A stretch of DNA of 64,000 nucleotides. Origin: Antedon bifida (lineage: Eukaryota; Echinodermata; Crinoidea; Comatulida; Antedonidae). The notes below the pieces were generated by a model that made no database searches, was not told where the DNA came from, and saw only the letters and a list, made by a program, of their open reading frames with translations. Positions 21,146 through 33,013 of this stretch are shown here, piece by piece. The position numbers were made by a program, and so were the translations under genes. Within the stretch, counting starts at the first letter, position 1; each line of letters starts with the position of its first letter. Location of the stretch: NCBI GenBank assembly GCA_963402885.1, contig OY727093.1:4154001-4218000 (forward strand), given 5' to 3'.

Positions 21146-22369
21146 CACCTAACCCTTATTGTGTGAAGAAAAAAAATCAAAATCAACAATCTGGATTTAA
21201 GAAATTGAACATTTAACAGCCATAATTTTTCCACAAAGAAAATTTTCAAACCAGAGAAAGTATCATAATTATTACCCATGTTTGTACTACTACTACTAAT
21301 ATAATAATAATATATGTATGTTTGTTTTTGTGATGGAAAAAATATAGTAAGGGTTGAATCAACCGTTTGTGCCCTTAATCGGGGTTGGCCATAGTGTTAA
21401 AATATATATTTACACACAACACAAAATAAGTTAAGCTTCCCCAGTTTATTCAGAGTATACATATTTAACAATACATAATATTTATTTCTAATGATACTGT
21501 ACAAGCGGTTGCCAATTGGAAATTATCATACATTTGTGTGGTTTTACTGTAGATATACCCGTTGGTCTACAGAAATAAATTGCCAATTACTGTGGTTGGA
21601 ACTTGATAAAGTTTCTCCCTTGAATAACATTCACTTTTTACTTCCCCTGTAAAAATAATATACCATGTTACAGCTTGAGTACGACGCATTTGGCGTCCCA
21701 TACTTTATTTTTTAATTACCTTTCTTGCTTCTTCTGTTACCGAAGTTACTGTGCTTTTTAAAATACGGGACTATACAACTGTGTGTACTGTTTAGCCTTA
21801 CATGTTATCCGTATCATCCATTGTATCTGTGGTCCAAGTTTTCAAATGAACAGCAATCTAGTCAAGGCATTGTTCTCACTGTTACCGTTACATTTTGATG
21901 GTGATCTAATTAAAATTATTACGAATATCAACCTCAAGTCAATGACTACCAAATTACTTCAAATTAAGAAGACAAATTAAAGATAAAGAAAAAGAAGCAA
22001 AAGAAACAAAAAAAGACAAACAAAAACAAAAACATAAATTTAAGAAAAATAAGAAAAGGGAAAAGGGGAAGGACAAGAAAAAAAGTCAAGTTGTTGTTTT
22101 AAATTTTACATGAATTACTTACAAAAGAAATAGAAAAAGATATAGAGTGTGCTTGTTGCAACTATACCCACATAACGAACTCAAACGTAACCATGTCGTT
22201 TAAAAGCAATGTAAATTTACGTACAAAGATAGTTTAGAATAACTTTGAGATAGGCGACAACCGATTTCCAAATACTGTTGTTTGTTAACTGCATTTCAAA
22301 AACCGGACACCATTCAAATAGCACAATGTTAGTAACTGTAAACCTTAAATTAATGTTTATATACTGACA

Positions 22370-22762
22370 GTACGTTCAGTTATTTTTCGCCTGATTACGC
22401 TATAGAAAGATTTACGAAAGAATTGAAATAACTTCCAAAGCGACAAACAGTCACTAGCCAATCTAAATCACTTCCAATAGAATCTAACAAAAAACAATCA
22501 CAATTAAAGACATTGTATCAGCTATTGCCAAATTGGCTAGATACACGTAAACTGATTTGTGTAATTTACCGACTATAACGAAAAATGTCATTATGTTTCC
22601 GACAATTCCTAAAGTGACAACAACTGGAATAATGTTGTAACGCAAAATCCTCTCCCAGTCACTAGGAAGGAACACGTCTATGAAGGCATCATATTGACTC
22701 GTGTTAGATGTTGAATTCCCGTATTCAGATTCATCATATGCATTGTCGACTAAAAGTAACAT
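22370..22762 (-). pseudogene. GPCR pseudogene, middle deleted
   Basis: The N-terminal 85 codons (MLLLVDNAYDESEYGNSTSN through TM2, LANLAIADTMSL) are almost identical to the intact gene at 29665-30726. A deletion of about 550 bp then joins TM2 to ECL3/TM7 sequence at about 22490. A second deletion removes the helix 8/TM7 junction near 22417. Most of TM3 to TM6 is absent, so it cannot encode a receptor. Confidence 0.88.
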
Positions 22763-23396
22763 TTGAAACTGGTTCTCGAATCTTCTGTTTCACAATTAAA
22801 AATGATCGTCTCGAAAGAAAAAAATGACACAGAGAAGTTGGGAGTACATTGATTAGATGACTGCTTACAGAGTACTAGATGGTGTGATGAAACAATGGAG
22901 TAACTTTACTCCATGAATGAAACACAGATTAATTTTGAATTTACTTCATTTATCAAAATACTGAGTAAAATGGTGTGTTTAAAACGTATATAACAACTTC
23001 ATCTGGTAAACTGATCGTCGTCATTACTTTTATATTGTCTAACAAATCATTATTTGTGCACGTAGAAAATAAATACACACAATTGCATCAACTAAATTAC
23101 TCGTTCAACAATCAATAGGCCTAATCGTAGGCATATTAGTCTTCATTACCGTTATGTTGAATAGAATATTTATTACCGTTTTTCCATATTTATTTCATTT
23201 TATCAGAAATAATACTCTAATTTTACGATTGAATGTTAAAAAGGTTTAAGATAATGAATGATCACTCAATGAACAATGCAACAAATCAGCATATTGTACT
23301 CTCAGTTGTGCTATAATTAATTTTTCAGAGAATCGAGAGCGGTTAAAAGTTTGGAAAAACGTTATTCCAAAAAGAGGAGGATTCAAAGGAGTCTTA

Positions 23397-24021
23397 TACT
23401 CTTTTTACACCGCCAGCAAAAATGCGGATCAGCAATTGTGTAAACCGAGTCGTACCCGTGACGTAGAAATGCGAAAATGTAGGCCAGTGTAAACAACGTA
23501 AAAAGTTACCAGGGTCGCGTAACCACCAGAGTGAGTGATGCGGAATGTATTCAGCGTCAAGTGAATCCGGGACAAACCCGTGCACTTGTATGTTTGCGTT
23601 TTAAACAGTACCGGGTATTTTTTCCAGGTTTGTTGCTATCCTCGCTCACCATAGTATTTAATTTATATAAAATTAAGATAAGACTGAATTTGTTTATTCG
23701 CTTATTTAATAAATACAACGTATGGTTATTTTTTATTTATTTTTTTTAAAGCATATTATTCTTCACCACAAGTAGACTCAATTGTTTTGTATTTCCATAA
23801 ATAAATTGTAGGAGGTATATTGAGAGAAGACCGTTAACTAGGGCGCCTCTTCGTGCGTGAGAGGGCGATATTTCGATTAATTTAGAACATTTACAGGGGT
23901 TGGTATTTTGCAGTGTAAACACACGAAACCGGTGTCATTCCCGGAATGAATCAGGTGTGAAATGGAAATTTATCCGGATACGACACGGGTTTGTTCTAAG
24001 CTAGGCGGTGTAAAAGGGGTA
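23397..24021. mobile_element. Harbinger-like MITE, 625 bp
   Basis: Termini TACTCTTTTTACACCGCC and GGCGGTGTAAAAGGGGTA are inverted repeats, flanked by TTA on both sides (23394-23396 and 24022-24024). A 3-bp TTA duplication is typical of the PIF/Harbinger superfamily. The interior is non-coding, so it would need a transposase from elsewhere. Copies: 31358-31984, 39559-40102 (left end lost), 3546-3770 (left end lost). Confidence 0.75.
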
Positions 24022-24334
24022 TTAGTACGGAGTTATGGCACAGATGGAAACGTTGAACTGACATTTTCGCTTGTAGGCCTAAATATTCTTGTAAAATAAA
24101 TAAAAACATTGCGACATGCGTCCTTGACACTATTAATATACATCAGATAATTTATCTTCACTTCTATTAATAGGCACATTTATGAATAATTCAACACTTT
24201 TGACACACTTTAATTAAAACTTACTAATAACGACTATACTACTAATGTTGAAATAATCGAAATAAACCAGCTTGGAAAAAAGCTCGATTTTAGTAACTGT
24301 AACCACTGGATTACAACAAACAAAATTCTTTAAT

Positions 24335-24480
24335 AAAACGTCTATACTACATTATATATCAAAGCATTTACAGATGAATTTAAATATGTTTCAAATCGAA
24401 AAATAATCAACATTGTGGGCTTCATGCCGAAAATATAAATAATGACTGTCACAAAAACTGTTTACAGTATTTTTCTAGTG
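24335..24480 (-). pseudogene. GPCR C-terminal remnant
   Basis: Same TM7-TM6 fragment as 4086-4200, better preserved: ACATTATATATCAAAGCATT, GATGAATTTAAATATG, then CATGCCGAAAATATAAATAA and CACAAAAACTG. No frame is open. Confidence 0.6.
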
Positions 24481-24527
24481 TCTGGTCACCAGGTAGATGT
24501 GTCTTTAAGATTATTAATAATACATGA

Positions 24528-24599
24528 ATAACTGCCCTGTCAGATAGGTGGTAATCTTCCTGAAACAGAGACAAGTTCACCGGGGTATTCCCTACTTGT
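24528..24599 (-). repeat. SINE, 3' part, split by LINE C
   Basis: The SINE body runs to CCTACTTGT at 24599, where LINE C starts. The other part resumes at 27986. The uninterrupted sequence CCTACTTGTCTCGAATG is present at 32548 and 40664. Confidence 0.8.
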
Positions 24600-27500
24600 T
24601 CAGTTCAGTTTTATTCGGTTCACTCAAAAATACAAAGACAAACATAACAGGAAAAAAGCACAAGATAACAATATTAAAAGAATGAACCGAGGAATAACCC
24701 AAGAAAGTTTAAATGAAAACTTATTTCCATTGGGGTCCTCAGACATAAAAATAACACTGATAATTGCACTTAAAGCGCCCTATGACTACTAAAAGGTTAA
24801 AAAATTGTACAGTAAACATGATAAGGATTACACAGTATTTTGATAAAATGTGATTTTACATATTTAAAATTTAAAATGTAGTTAAAATATTGCAATGTTT
24901 AAACGTTTAATTGCACCTAATACAATTGCCTAAAGTTAAAAATATATAAAATACTGTACAAAAATGTTACACAGGTATTCTTTCAGATAAAAGTGATTTT
25001 ACATTATATTTAAAACTATTTAAAGTATTGCAATTTTTAATATTAATAGGAAGTGCATTCCAATATTTTATACTATTGTAATAAAATGTATTATGTACAT
25101 TACCATGAGGAACTCTAAAATTTGTGTTACTGTGCCTTGTATTGTATCCATGCGTATCACTAATACGTGTGAAGTGTGAGCTTAAATAATCCGGACACGT
25201 TTTATTAAAGATATTGAAAACATGCCTAAGACACAGATATTTTACACGATTTTCTATATTAAGCATACCAAGTGTAGTGAGTTCAGAGTAGCCAACATGG
25301 GCTCTGGGTTCCAACTTTGCAATAAATCTTACTAGTTTATTTTGGGTGGTTTGTAATTTGTGTTTAACATTTTTGTTAACTCCATGAAACCAAGCTGGTG
25401 AGGCATAATCTAGTAAAGGCTGTACCAGCGCCATACCTAAACGTTTTCGTGACTGTTTGTTGATAAAAGGGGATTGACGCCAAAGATATTTTATACGGGA
25501 ATTAGCCTTTTTATAGACTGATTGAGCAAAGTTGTTCCCAGTGACATTATGATCAATTACAATTCCTAAATAGTTTACACTTGTTTTACGTTCAATCACT
25601 TGACCTTTACAAATTATCTTAAATGATTCAACATGTTTAACTTTTCTTTTTGATCCAAATAGTATTGCTTCTGTCTTTCCAACATGCAAGGATAACCTAT
25701 TATCTGCCAGCCATTCGTAACATGACGATATGTTTTTACTTAGAACCTCTTCGATTACCTTTGGATCAGAGTGAGAAAATGTAATGGCACTATCATCAGC
25801 ATATTGGCGTAAAGTACACAGTGAATTAATACTAATTGCCATATCATTAATATATACCAAAAAAAGCAGTGGCCCCAAAATACTTCCTTGTGGGACACCA
25901 TGCGTAATGTCTTCAATAGAAGGTTGATTTCAACATACTGTTTCCTTCCGGAAAGGTATGAGGAAAACCAGTCTGTTTTGTCGACACCTATTGCAGATAA
26001 CTTTCCATTAAGTATAGCGTGGTCAACCGAATCGAACGCCTTGCGTATATCTAACAACACCATACCAGTGTAAAGACCTCTAGATGTGTTCTCTTTTATA
26101 CAATCAATAAGGTCAATTAAACAAGTGTCGGTAGAATGACCAGCGCGAAATCCAGATTGATTAACGTTAAGAAGGTTGTTGTCGTTCAAGTATAAACATA
26201 AATAGAATGTTCTAGAACTTTTGAAACAATATTTAAAACGCTGACAGGCCGGTAATTATTTACATCAAGACGGTTCCCTTTCTTATAAAGGGGCTTTACC
26301 CTGGCAATTTTGAATTCTTCTGGATAAATGTTAGAAGTAATTGAAAGGTTAATGATGTGTTTGATTGGCCCAGTTATTTGAGTAACGGCGTCTTTTAAAA
26401 ATCGTGCTGATATACCGTCAAAACCTATTCCTTTGTTAGGATTAAGACTTTGCAGTTCCTTCTCAACGAATTCATCATCAACCATGGCAAGAACAAATTT
26501 AGAGGGGGCTGTCTTATAAAACTTATGTTGAAAGTCTTGAAATTTTTCGGAAGCAATTGAATAATTGCCAAATATTGGGAGTTGGGATGCTAAAGAAGAA
26601 GCCACGGAAGTAAAGAAATTGTTGAACTTGGAAGCAACAGTCTTAGAATCATGACATACATTTCCGTTTATCTCCAGTACAGTAATTCCATTAGTAGTTT
26701 TCTTAGAACTATATCCAAGTTTCTCCAATGTATTCCAGAGGCATTTGGAGTTGTTTTTATTAATGTTTTCTTCAATCTGGGTGTTAAAATAATCCGCTTT
26801 GGCATTCTATCAATAGCACTTATAAATAGATTCTTAAAATATGACCAGGCAATATTTACATCGGTACTTGTATGCACTGGTGTCCAATCGACATTAGATA
26901 GTATATCATTAAAAGAATCTTTACTGTATGACTTTAATGATCTTAAAACTACTGTATTATGACTATCATATGTATTTCGTACAATCTTTCTAATACAGTA
27001 TGTTAGAGAATGATCGCTCAGACCTATAGGAACAATTCCAGATTCAATTATGTTAGTAGGTTTGTTGGTAAGTACATGGTCAATTAGAGTAGAGCTGCGT
27101 TCAGTAATACGAGTTGGTTCATTTATCAATTGTTCAAAACTGTGAAGATCAAGACATTCGCAAAACTTTTTTACCGGATAAGACGACTTGTCCTGCAAGT
27201 TTATATTAAAGTCACCGAGTATTATAACTTCTTTCTGATGATCTATCTTACTGACGGTAATGTCAAATTGATGTATAAAATCAATATTGTTATATTTTGG
27301 AGGACGGTACACACAACCAAGAACAATTGATTTTGATTTAGGCTGAAATATTTCTATCCATGCAGCTTCAAGTTCATCACAGTTCAGTTGATCCAATTCC
27401 TTGAAGGCGAGATCACTTTTAATGTAGATGCAAACACCACCAAATGTGTTTTCTCTTCTGTCTCTGCGTATTATGGAGTAGTTGTTGATGCTGATTTCTC

Positions 27501-27985
27501 TGTCAGTGACTGAGTTGTTGAGCCACGATTCTGTAACGCAGAAAACTGATGGGTTGCATTTTTTGACGAGTTCACGAATTTCCGAAAGTTTAGGGATAAG
27601 AGATCTGACATTCAGGTGTAGGCATTTCAGACCCTTTCGTTCCAAACTTTTAAAATCGATTCCATTTTCAGTATCGTCGAAGTTTTTAACATTGTCATCT
27701 AATTTGAAACATTGGTCCGGTTTATTTAATTCAAAAACGTCAAATCCTGGTAATTTTGCAAACAGGCATTTGGAACATGTCCAATATTTGAAATTATTTT
27801 GTAACCTGCCTACCTTGTAGGTCTTCGGCGATATTTGTCCACATTTAATGTGGCAGGCCATCGTGCAATCATTGCATTGAACAGAACGGTGATTTTTGGC
27901 CACAGCTTTTTCACAAATGCTACAAGGATTTTTTACTGGCCCTGGATTTGTATGTATATCACCAGAGAGTAACAGCGTATTAAAA
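24600..27985 (-). mobile_element. CR1/L2-like LINE (LINE C) with 2A-like motif and PHD finger
   Basis: A 3,386-bp near-complete element on the minus strand. In order it encodes a 2A-like peptide (SGDIHTNPGP), a PHD-type finger (CSICEK, CNDC, HIKC, CSKC), an AP-type endonuclease (LHLNVRSLIPK, TESWL, GDFNINL, LSDHSL), and a reverse transcriptase (NPNKGIGFDGIS, NNYRPVSVL, LLDIRKAFDSVDH, catalytic YADD, SVNYLGIVID). Frameshifts near 26700, 26190 and 25830 break the polyprotein into four pieces. The 3' end has an (ACTGA)-type repeat. It could direct its own retrotransposition if intact; this copy cannot. Only GT is shared at both ends of the site. Confidence 0.92.
27936..27985 (-). other. 2A-like ribosome-skipping motif at LINE C N-terminus
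   Basis: The minus strand encodes LLLSGDIHTNPGP, directly before the PHD finger. The 2A consensus ends D-V/I-E-x-N-P-G-P; here the Glu is His. 2A peptides are known at the N-terminus of CR1-like LINEs in sea urchin. The upstream helix-forming part is short because the element begins only a few codons earlier. Confidence 0.7.
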
Positions 27986-28160
27986 GTCTCGAATGATAAA
28001 ATGCGTTCTTTAAAATGTATACTGGACTCACGGTTCATAGTCCTTATCCGAGAAGACTTGTTCCACAACCATAACTGGAGCGAGTCGACCTCGCGATATG
28101 CCGATATTGATGGATCTTTAGGTCCTTGTCATTTTGACAAGCAATCTATCAACAGGACAC
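27986..28160 (-). repeat. SINE, 5' part, split by LINE C
   Basis: Continues the copy at 24528-24599: TCTCGAATGATAAAATGCG through TTATCCGAGAAGACTTG. On the minus strand it gives an in-frame ATG at 28068 that reads straight into LINE C. Confidence 0.75.
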
Positions 28161-28461
28161 ACTCGCCTTGCCAAGATAGTAACTCGTAACAGTATTTTGA
28201 TCTTAAGTCTGGCTGCTACAATTACCAACAGTACTGCACGCTTACTATGTATTATTCTCCGCGGCGCGCGATGTCTGTTAAGGGTCGTGGACCTGATCGT
28301 GTCGCAGCCACAAATAAAACCTTTGATCTCCGGAGCTCAGCATCCTGTTGCTAAATTGCTTTGGTTAAACTTATAAGCTGACCCTTACGTAAATGAGATA
28401 ATAACAACATGTTATTTCAATTTTCAAAATGTATTGGTTGTACGTTAAACATCTATCAACT

Positions 28462-28712
28462 TTACACACTAACAGTACGTTCAGTTATTTTCCTCTTGAT
28501 TGTGCTATAGAAAACGTCAACAAATGCTTGTCTAAAAGTTTCATTCACAACATTATATATCAACGGATTTACAGAAGAATTGAAATAACTTCCAAAGCGA
28601 CAAACAGTCACTAGCCAATCTAAATCCTTTCCAATATAATTTAAAATAATTAACATAATAATGACATTTAATGGTATCAAGCAGAGAACATAAACTGTAA
28701 CTGTCACAAAAA
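28462..28712 (-). pseudogene. GPCR C-terminal fragment (TM6-TM7-tail)
   Basis: 81 codons, almost identical to the end of the 33014-34075 gene: YVLCLIPLNVIIML, ECL3, NSSVNPLIYNVVN, FRQAFVDVF and the basic tail. The match stops at CACAAAAACT (28712), and unrelated sequence follows. TM1 to TM5 are missing. It is the broken second receptor of block X copy 1. Confidence 0.88.
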
Positions 28713-29664
28713 CTCACAGAATTTAAAAAACGTGTGTTGTGCTAGTTTGTCGCAATACTACTACTACACACCACATATCAAGTTTATCTGGCAAATGTGA
28801 CCAAGCTCTTTACAATCGTTTTATCTGGTAAATTATAAAACTAAAACGTCGATTCATAATGTTTTTGTGATGTCACATAAACGAAGATAATCTTACACTC
28901 TTGCATCAACAAAGTAATCAGGTCATACCAATTGTTACGAAAGCACAGATGCCCTGAATATCTCTACTATAATGGTTGTAATGTTTAAATTGGTAGAAGA
29001 TACATTGCATTTGTTTTTACCTTTTTAAAATACGGGACTATACAACTGTGTGTACTGTTTAGCCTTACATGTTATCCGTATCATCCATTGTATCTGTGGT
29101 CCAAGTTTTCAATTTTCAAATGAACAGCAATCTAATCAAGGCATTGTTCTCACTTGAAAAACATACAGTTTGTCTTATTACCGTTACATTTTGATGGTGA
29201 TCTAATTAAAATTATTACGAATATCAACCTCAAGTCAATGACTACCAAATTACTTCAAATTAAGAAGACAAATTAAAGATAAAGAAAAACAAGCAAAAGA
29301 AACAAAAAAAGACAAACAAAAACAAAAAAGGAAAAAAAAAACAAATTTAAGAAAAATAAGAAAAGGGAAAAGGGGAAGGACAAGAAAAAAAGTCAAGTTG
29401 TTGTTTTTAAATTGTACATGAATTACTTACAAAAGAAATAAAAAAAGATATAGAGTGTGCTTGTTGCAACTATACCCACATAACGAACTCAAACGTAACC
29501 ATGTCGTTTAAAAGCAATGTAAATTTACGTACAAAGATAGTTTAGAATAATTTTGAGATAGGCGACAACCGATTTCCAAATACTGTTGTTTGTTAACTGC
29601 ATTTCAAAAACCGGACACCATTCAAATAGCACAATGTTAGTAACTGTAAACCTTAAATTAATGT

Positions 29665-30726
29665 TTATATACTGACAGTACGTTCAGTTATTTTTCGCCT
29701 GATTACGCTATAGAAAACGTCAACAAATGCTTGTCTAAAACGTTCATTCACAACATTATATATCAACGGATTTACGAAAGAATTGAAATAACTTCCAAAG
29801 CGACAAACAGTCACTAGCCAATCTAAATCACTTCCAATAGAATCTAAAAAAAAACATATAATTATGACATTCAACGGTGTCAAGCAGAGAACATAAACTG
29901 TGACTGTCACAAAAACTGTCCAGAATATTTTCCTCTCAGATTTTGAACGCTGGCCGGTGTTGCATGCATTCTTTACTACATTTCCGGATTGTCTTAACGA
30001 ATAAACCATAATACATCCCAAAATAATAATAATCACATTACAAAGTATTGTGACAATTAGTTGAAACATCCACATAAGTGTGCAAACCTCAATGTAGCTT
30101 TGATTAAAACGACATGTAGTTGCACGATTTGAGATGCCTCTGTACATATCAGGCCAAGGAAGAATGACGTAGACACGTTCGTAAGCAATGAAAAATTGTA
30201 CACAATTCACCGACAAACAAAATATCCATATAACTACACATATTTTTACAGATCTTGAAAGAGTGCCAAATCCACTTCTTTGAAACCAATAAGGTCTACA
30301 AACTGCCATACAACGTTCAATAGAAAGCAAAAAAATCGTACAAATTGCTACATGCCATGCAATAGCAGTAAAGTAACTCGTCAGTTCACAATTCAAGTTG
30401 TTCCCATCTACTTCTTCAATCGTGTAGTTCATCGGAATTAGCTCAATGTCCCAAAAAGGTGCCACAATTAAAGACATTGTATCAGCTATTGCCAAATTGG
30501 CTAGATACACGTAAACTGATTTGTGTAATTTACGGACTATAACGAAAAATGTCATTATGTTTCCGACAATTCCTAAAGTGGCAACAACTGGAATAATGTA
30601 GTAACGCAAAATCCTCTCCCAGTCACTAGGAAGGAACACGTCAATGAAGGCATCATATTGACTCGTGTTAGATGTTGAATTCCCGTATTCAGATTCATCA
30701 TATGCATTGTCGACTAAAAGTAACAT
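29665..30726 (-). CDS. Class A GPCR, intact, ERC variant
   Basis: 353 codons from MLLLVDNAYDESEYG, with NST and NTS glycosylation sites in the N-tail. TM1 has GIVGN and TM2 LANLAIADT. TM3 ends SIERCMAVC, so Tyr3.51 of the D/ERY motif is Cys. There are bridge Cys residues in LNCELT and ATTCRF. TM6 has CLTP in place of CWxP. TM7 has NSFVNPLIYNVVN and helix 8 FRQAFVDVF. The copy at 22370-22762 is its damaged twin. Intronless. The ligand is unknown. Confidence 0.92.
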   Translation of the reverse strand: MLLLVDNAYDESEYGNSTSNTSQYDAFIDVFLPSDWERILRYYIIPVVATLGIVGNIMTFFVIVRKLHKSVYVYLANLAIADTMSLIVAPFWDIELIPMNYTIEEVDGNNLNCELTSYFTAIAWHVAICTIFLLSIERCMAVCRPYWFQRSGFGTLSRSVKICVVIWIFCLSVNCVQFFIAYERVYVILPWPDMYRGISNRATTCRFNQSYIEVCTLMWMFQLIVTILCNVIIIILGCIMVYSLRQSGNVVKNACNTGQRSKSERKIFWTVFVTVTVYVLCLTPLNVIIICFFLDSIGSDLDWLVTVCRFGSYFNSFVNPLIYNVVNERFRQAFVDVFYSVIRRKITERTVSI

Positions 30727-31357
30727 TTGAAATTGGTTCTCGAATCTTCTGTTTCACAAATAAAAATGATCGTTTCGAAAGAAAAAAATGACACAGAGAA
30801 GTTGAGAGTACATTGATTAGATGACTGCTTACAGAGTACTAGATGGTGTGATGAAACAATGGAGTAACTTTACTCCATGATTGAAACACAGATTAATTCT
30901 GAATTTACTTCATTTATCAAAATACTGAGTAAAATGGTGTGTCTAAAACGTATATAACAACTTCATCTGGTAAACTGATCGTCGTCATTACTTTTATATT
31001 GTCTAACAAATCATTATTTGTGCACGTAGAAAATAAATAAACACAATTGCATCTAAATTACTCGTTCAACAATCAATAGGCCTAATCGTGGGCATATTAG
31101 TCTTCATTACCGTTATGTAGAATAGAATATTTATTACCGTTTTTCCATATTTATTTCATTTTATCAGAAATAATACTCTAATTTTACGATTGAATGTTAA
31201 AAAGGTTTAAGATAATGAATGATCACTCAATGAACAATGCAACAAATCAGCATATTGTACTCTCAGTTGTGCTATAATTAATTTTTCAGAGAATCGAGAG
31301 CGGTTAAAAGTTTGGAAAAAACTTATTCCAAAAAGAGGAGGATTCAAAGGAGTCTTA

Positions 31358-31984
31358 TACTCTTTTTACACCGCCAGCAAAAATGCGGATCAGGAATTGT
31401 GTAACCCGAGTCGTACCCGTGACGTAGAAATGCGGAAATTTAGGCCGGTGTAAACAAGGTAAAAAGTTACCAGGGTCGCGTAAGCACCAGAGTGAGTGAT
31501 GCGGAATGTATTCAGCGTCAAGTGAATCCGGGACAAACCCGTGCACTTGTATGTTTGCGTTTTAAACAGTACCGGGTATTTTTTCCAGGTTTGTTGCTAT
31601 CCTCGCTCACCATAGTATTTAATTTATATAAAATTAAGATAAGACTGAATTTGTTTATTCGCTTATTTAATAAATACAACGTATGGTTATTTTGTATTTA
31701 TTTTTTTTTTAAAGCATATTATTCTTCACCACAAGTAGACTCAATTGTTTTGTATTGCCATAAAAAAATTGTAGGAGGTATAATGAGAGAAGACCCTTAA
31801 CTAGGGCGCCTCTTCGTGCGTGAGAGGGCGATATTTCGATTAATCTAGAACATTTACAGGGGTTGGTATTTTGCAGTGTAAACACACGAAACCGGTGTCA
31901 TTCCCGGAATGAATCAGGTGTGAAATGGAAATTTATCCGGATACGACACAGGTTTGTTCTAAGCTAGGCGGTGTAAAAGGGGTA
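31358..31984. mobile_element. Harbinger-like MITE copy
   Basis: Orthologous in position to 23397-24021 within the duplicated block. TTA is at 31355-31357 and 31985-31987. Non-coding. Confidence 0.7.
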
Positions 31985-32294
31985 TTAGTACGGAGTTATG
32001 GCACAGATGGAAACGTTGAACTGACATTTTCGCTTGTAAATATTCTTGTAAAATAAATAAAAACATTGCAACATGCGTCCTTGACACTATTAATATACAT
32101 CAGATAATTTATCTTCACTTCTATTAATAGGCACATTTATGAATAATTCAACACTTTTGACACACTTTAATTAAAACTTACGAATAACGACTATACTACT
32201 AATGTTGAAATAATCGAAATAAACCAGCTTGGAAAAAAGCTCGATTTTAGTAACTGTAACCACTGGATTACAACAAACACAATTCTTTAATAAA

Positions 32295-32430
32295 ACGTCT
32301 ATACTACATTATATATCAAAGCATTTACAGATGAATTTAAATATGTTTCAAATCGAAAAATAATCAACATTGTGGGCTTCATGCCGAAAATATAAATAAT
32401 GACTGTCACAAAAACTGCTTACAGTATTTT
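32295..32430 (-). pseudogene. GPCR C-terminal remnant
   Basis: Block X copy 2 version of the TM7-TM6 fragment at 24335-24480. Confidence 0.6.
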
Positions 32431-32489
32431 TCTAGTGTCTGGTCACCAGGTAGATGTGTCTTTAAGATTATTAATAATACATGAATAAC

Positions 32490-32760
32490 TGCCCTGTCAG
32501 ATAGGTGGTAATCTTCCTGAAACAGAGACAAGTTCACCGGGGTATCCCCTACTTGTCTCGAATGATAAAATGCGTTCTTTAAAATGTATACTGGACCCAC
32601 GGTTCATAGTCCTTATCCGAGAAGACTTGTTCCACAACCATAACTGGAGCGAGTCGGCCTCGCGATATGCCGATATTGATGGATCTTTAGGTCCTTGTCA
32701 TTTTGACAAGCAATCTATCAACAGGACACACTCGCCTTGCCAAGATAGGAACTCGTAACA
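32490..32760 (-). repeat. tRNA-derived SINE copy, uninterrupted
   Basis: The full body, with the pre-insertion site CCCCTACTTGTCTCGAATGA at about 32547-32566 that LINE C occupies in the sister block. The head side continues to GCCAAGATAGGAACTCG. Confidence 0.65.
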
Positions 32761-33013
32761 GTATTTTGATCTTAAGTCTGGCTGCTACAAATACCAACAG
32801 TACTGCACGCTTACTATGTATTATTCTCCGCGGCGCGCGATGTCTGTTAAGGGTCGTGGACCTGATCGTGTCGCAGCCACAAATAAAACCTTTGATCTCC
32901 GGAGCTTTGGCTTTGGTTAAACTTATAAGCTGACCCTTACGTAAATGAGATAATGACAACATGTTATTTCAATTTTCAAAATGTATTGGTTGTACGTTAA
33001 ACATCTATCAACT

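Larger units (their letters stand above)
21750..28717. repeat. Segmental duplication block X, copy 1
   Basis: Without the LINE at 24600-27985 this interval is collinear with 29020-33270: a spacer beginning AAAATACGGGACTATACAAC, receptor, Harbinger-like MITE, receptor tail fragment, SINE, second receptor. In copy 1 both receptors are broken. Copies 1 and 2 lie head to tail, about 300 bp apart. Confidence 0.85.

Noticed and set aside
23394..23585. Minus-strand frame starting MHGFVPDSL, repeated at 31355
   Set aside because: It lies inside the Harbinger-like MITE. Repetition comes from block duplication, and the frame is lost in the third copy.
32406..32962. Short frames such as MGPVYILKNAF
   Set aside because: They are translations of the tRNA-derived SINE, not genes.
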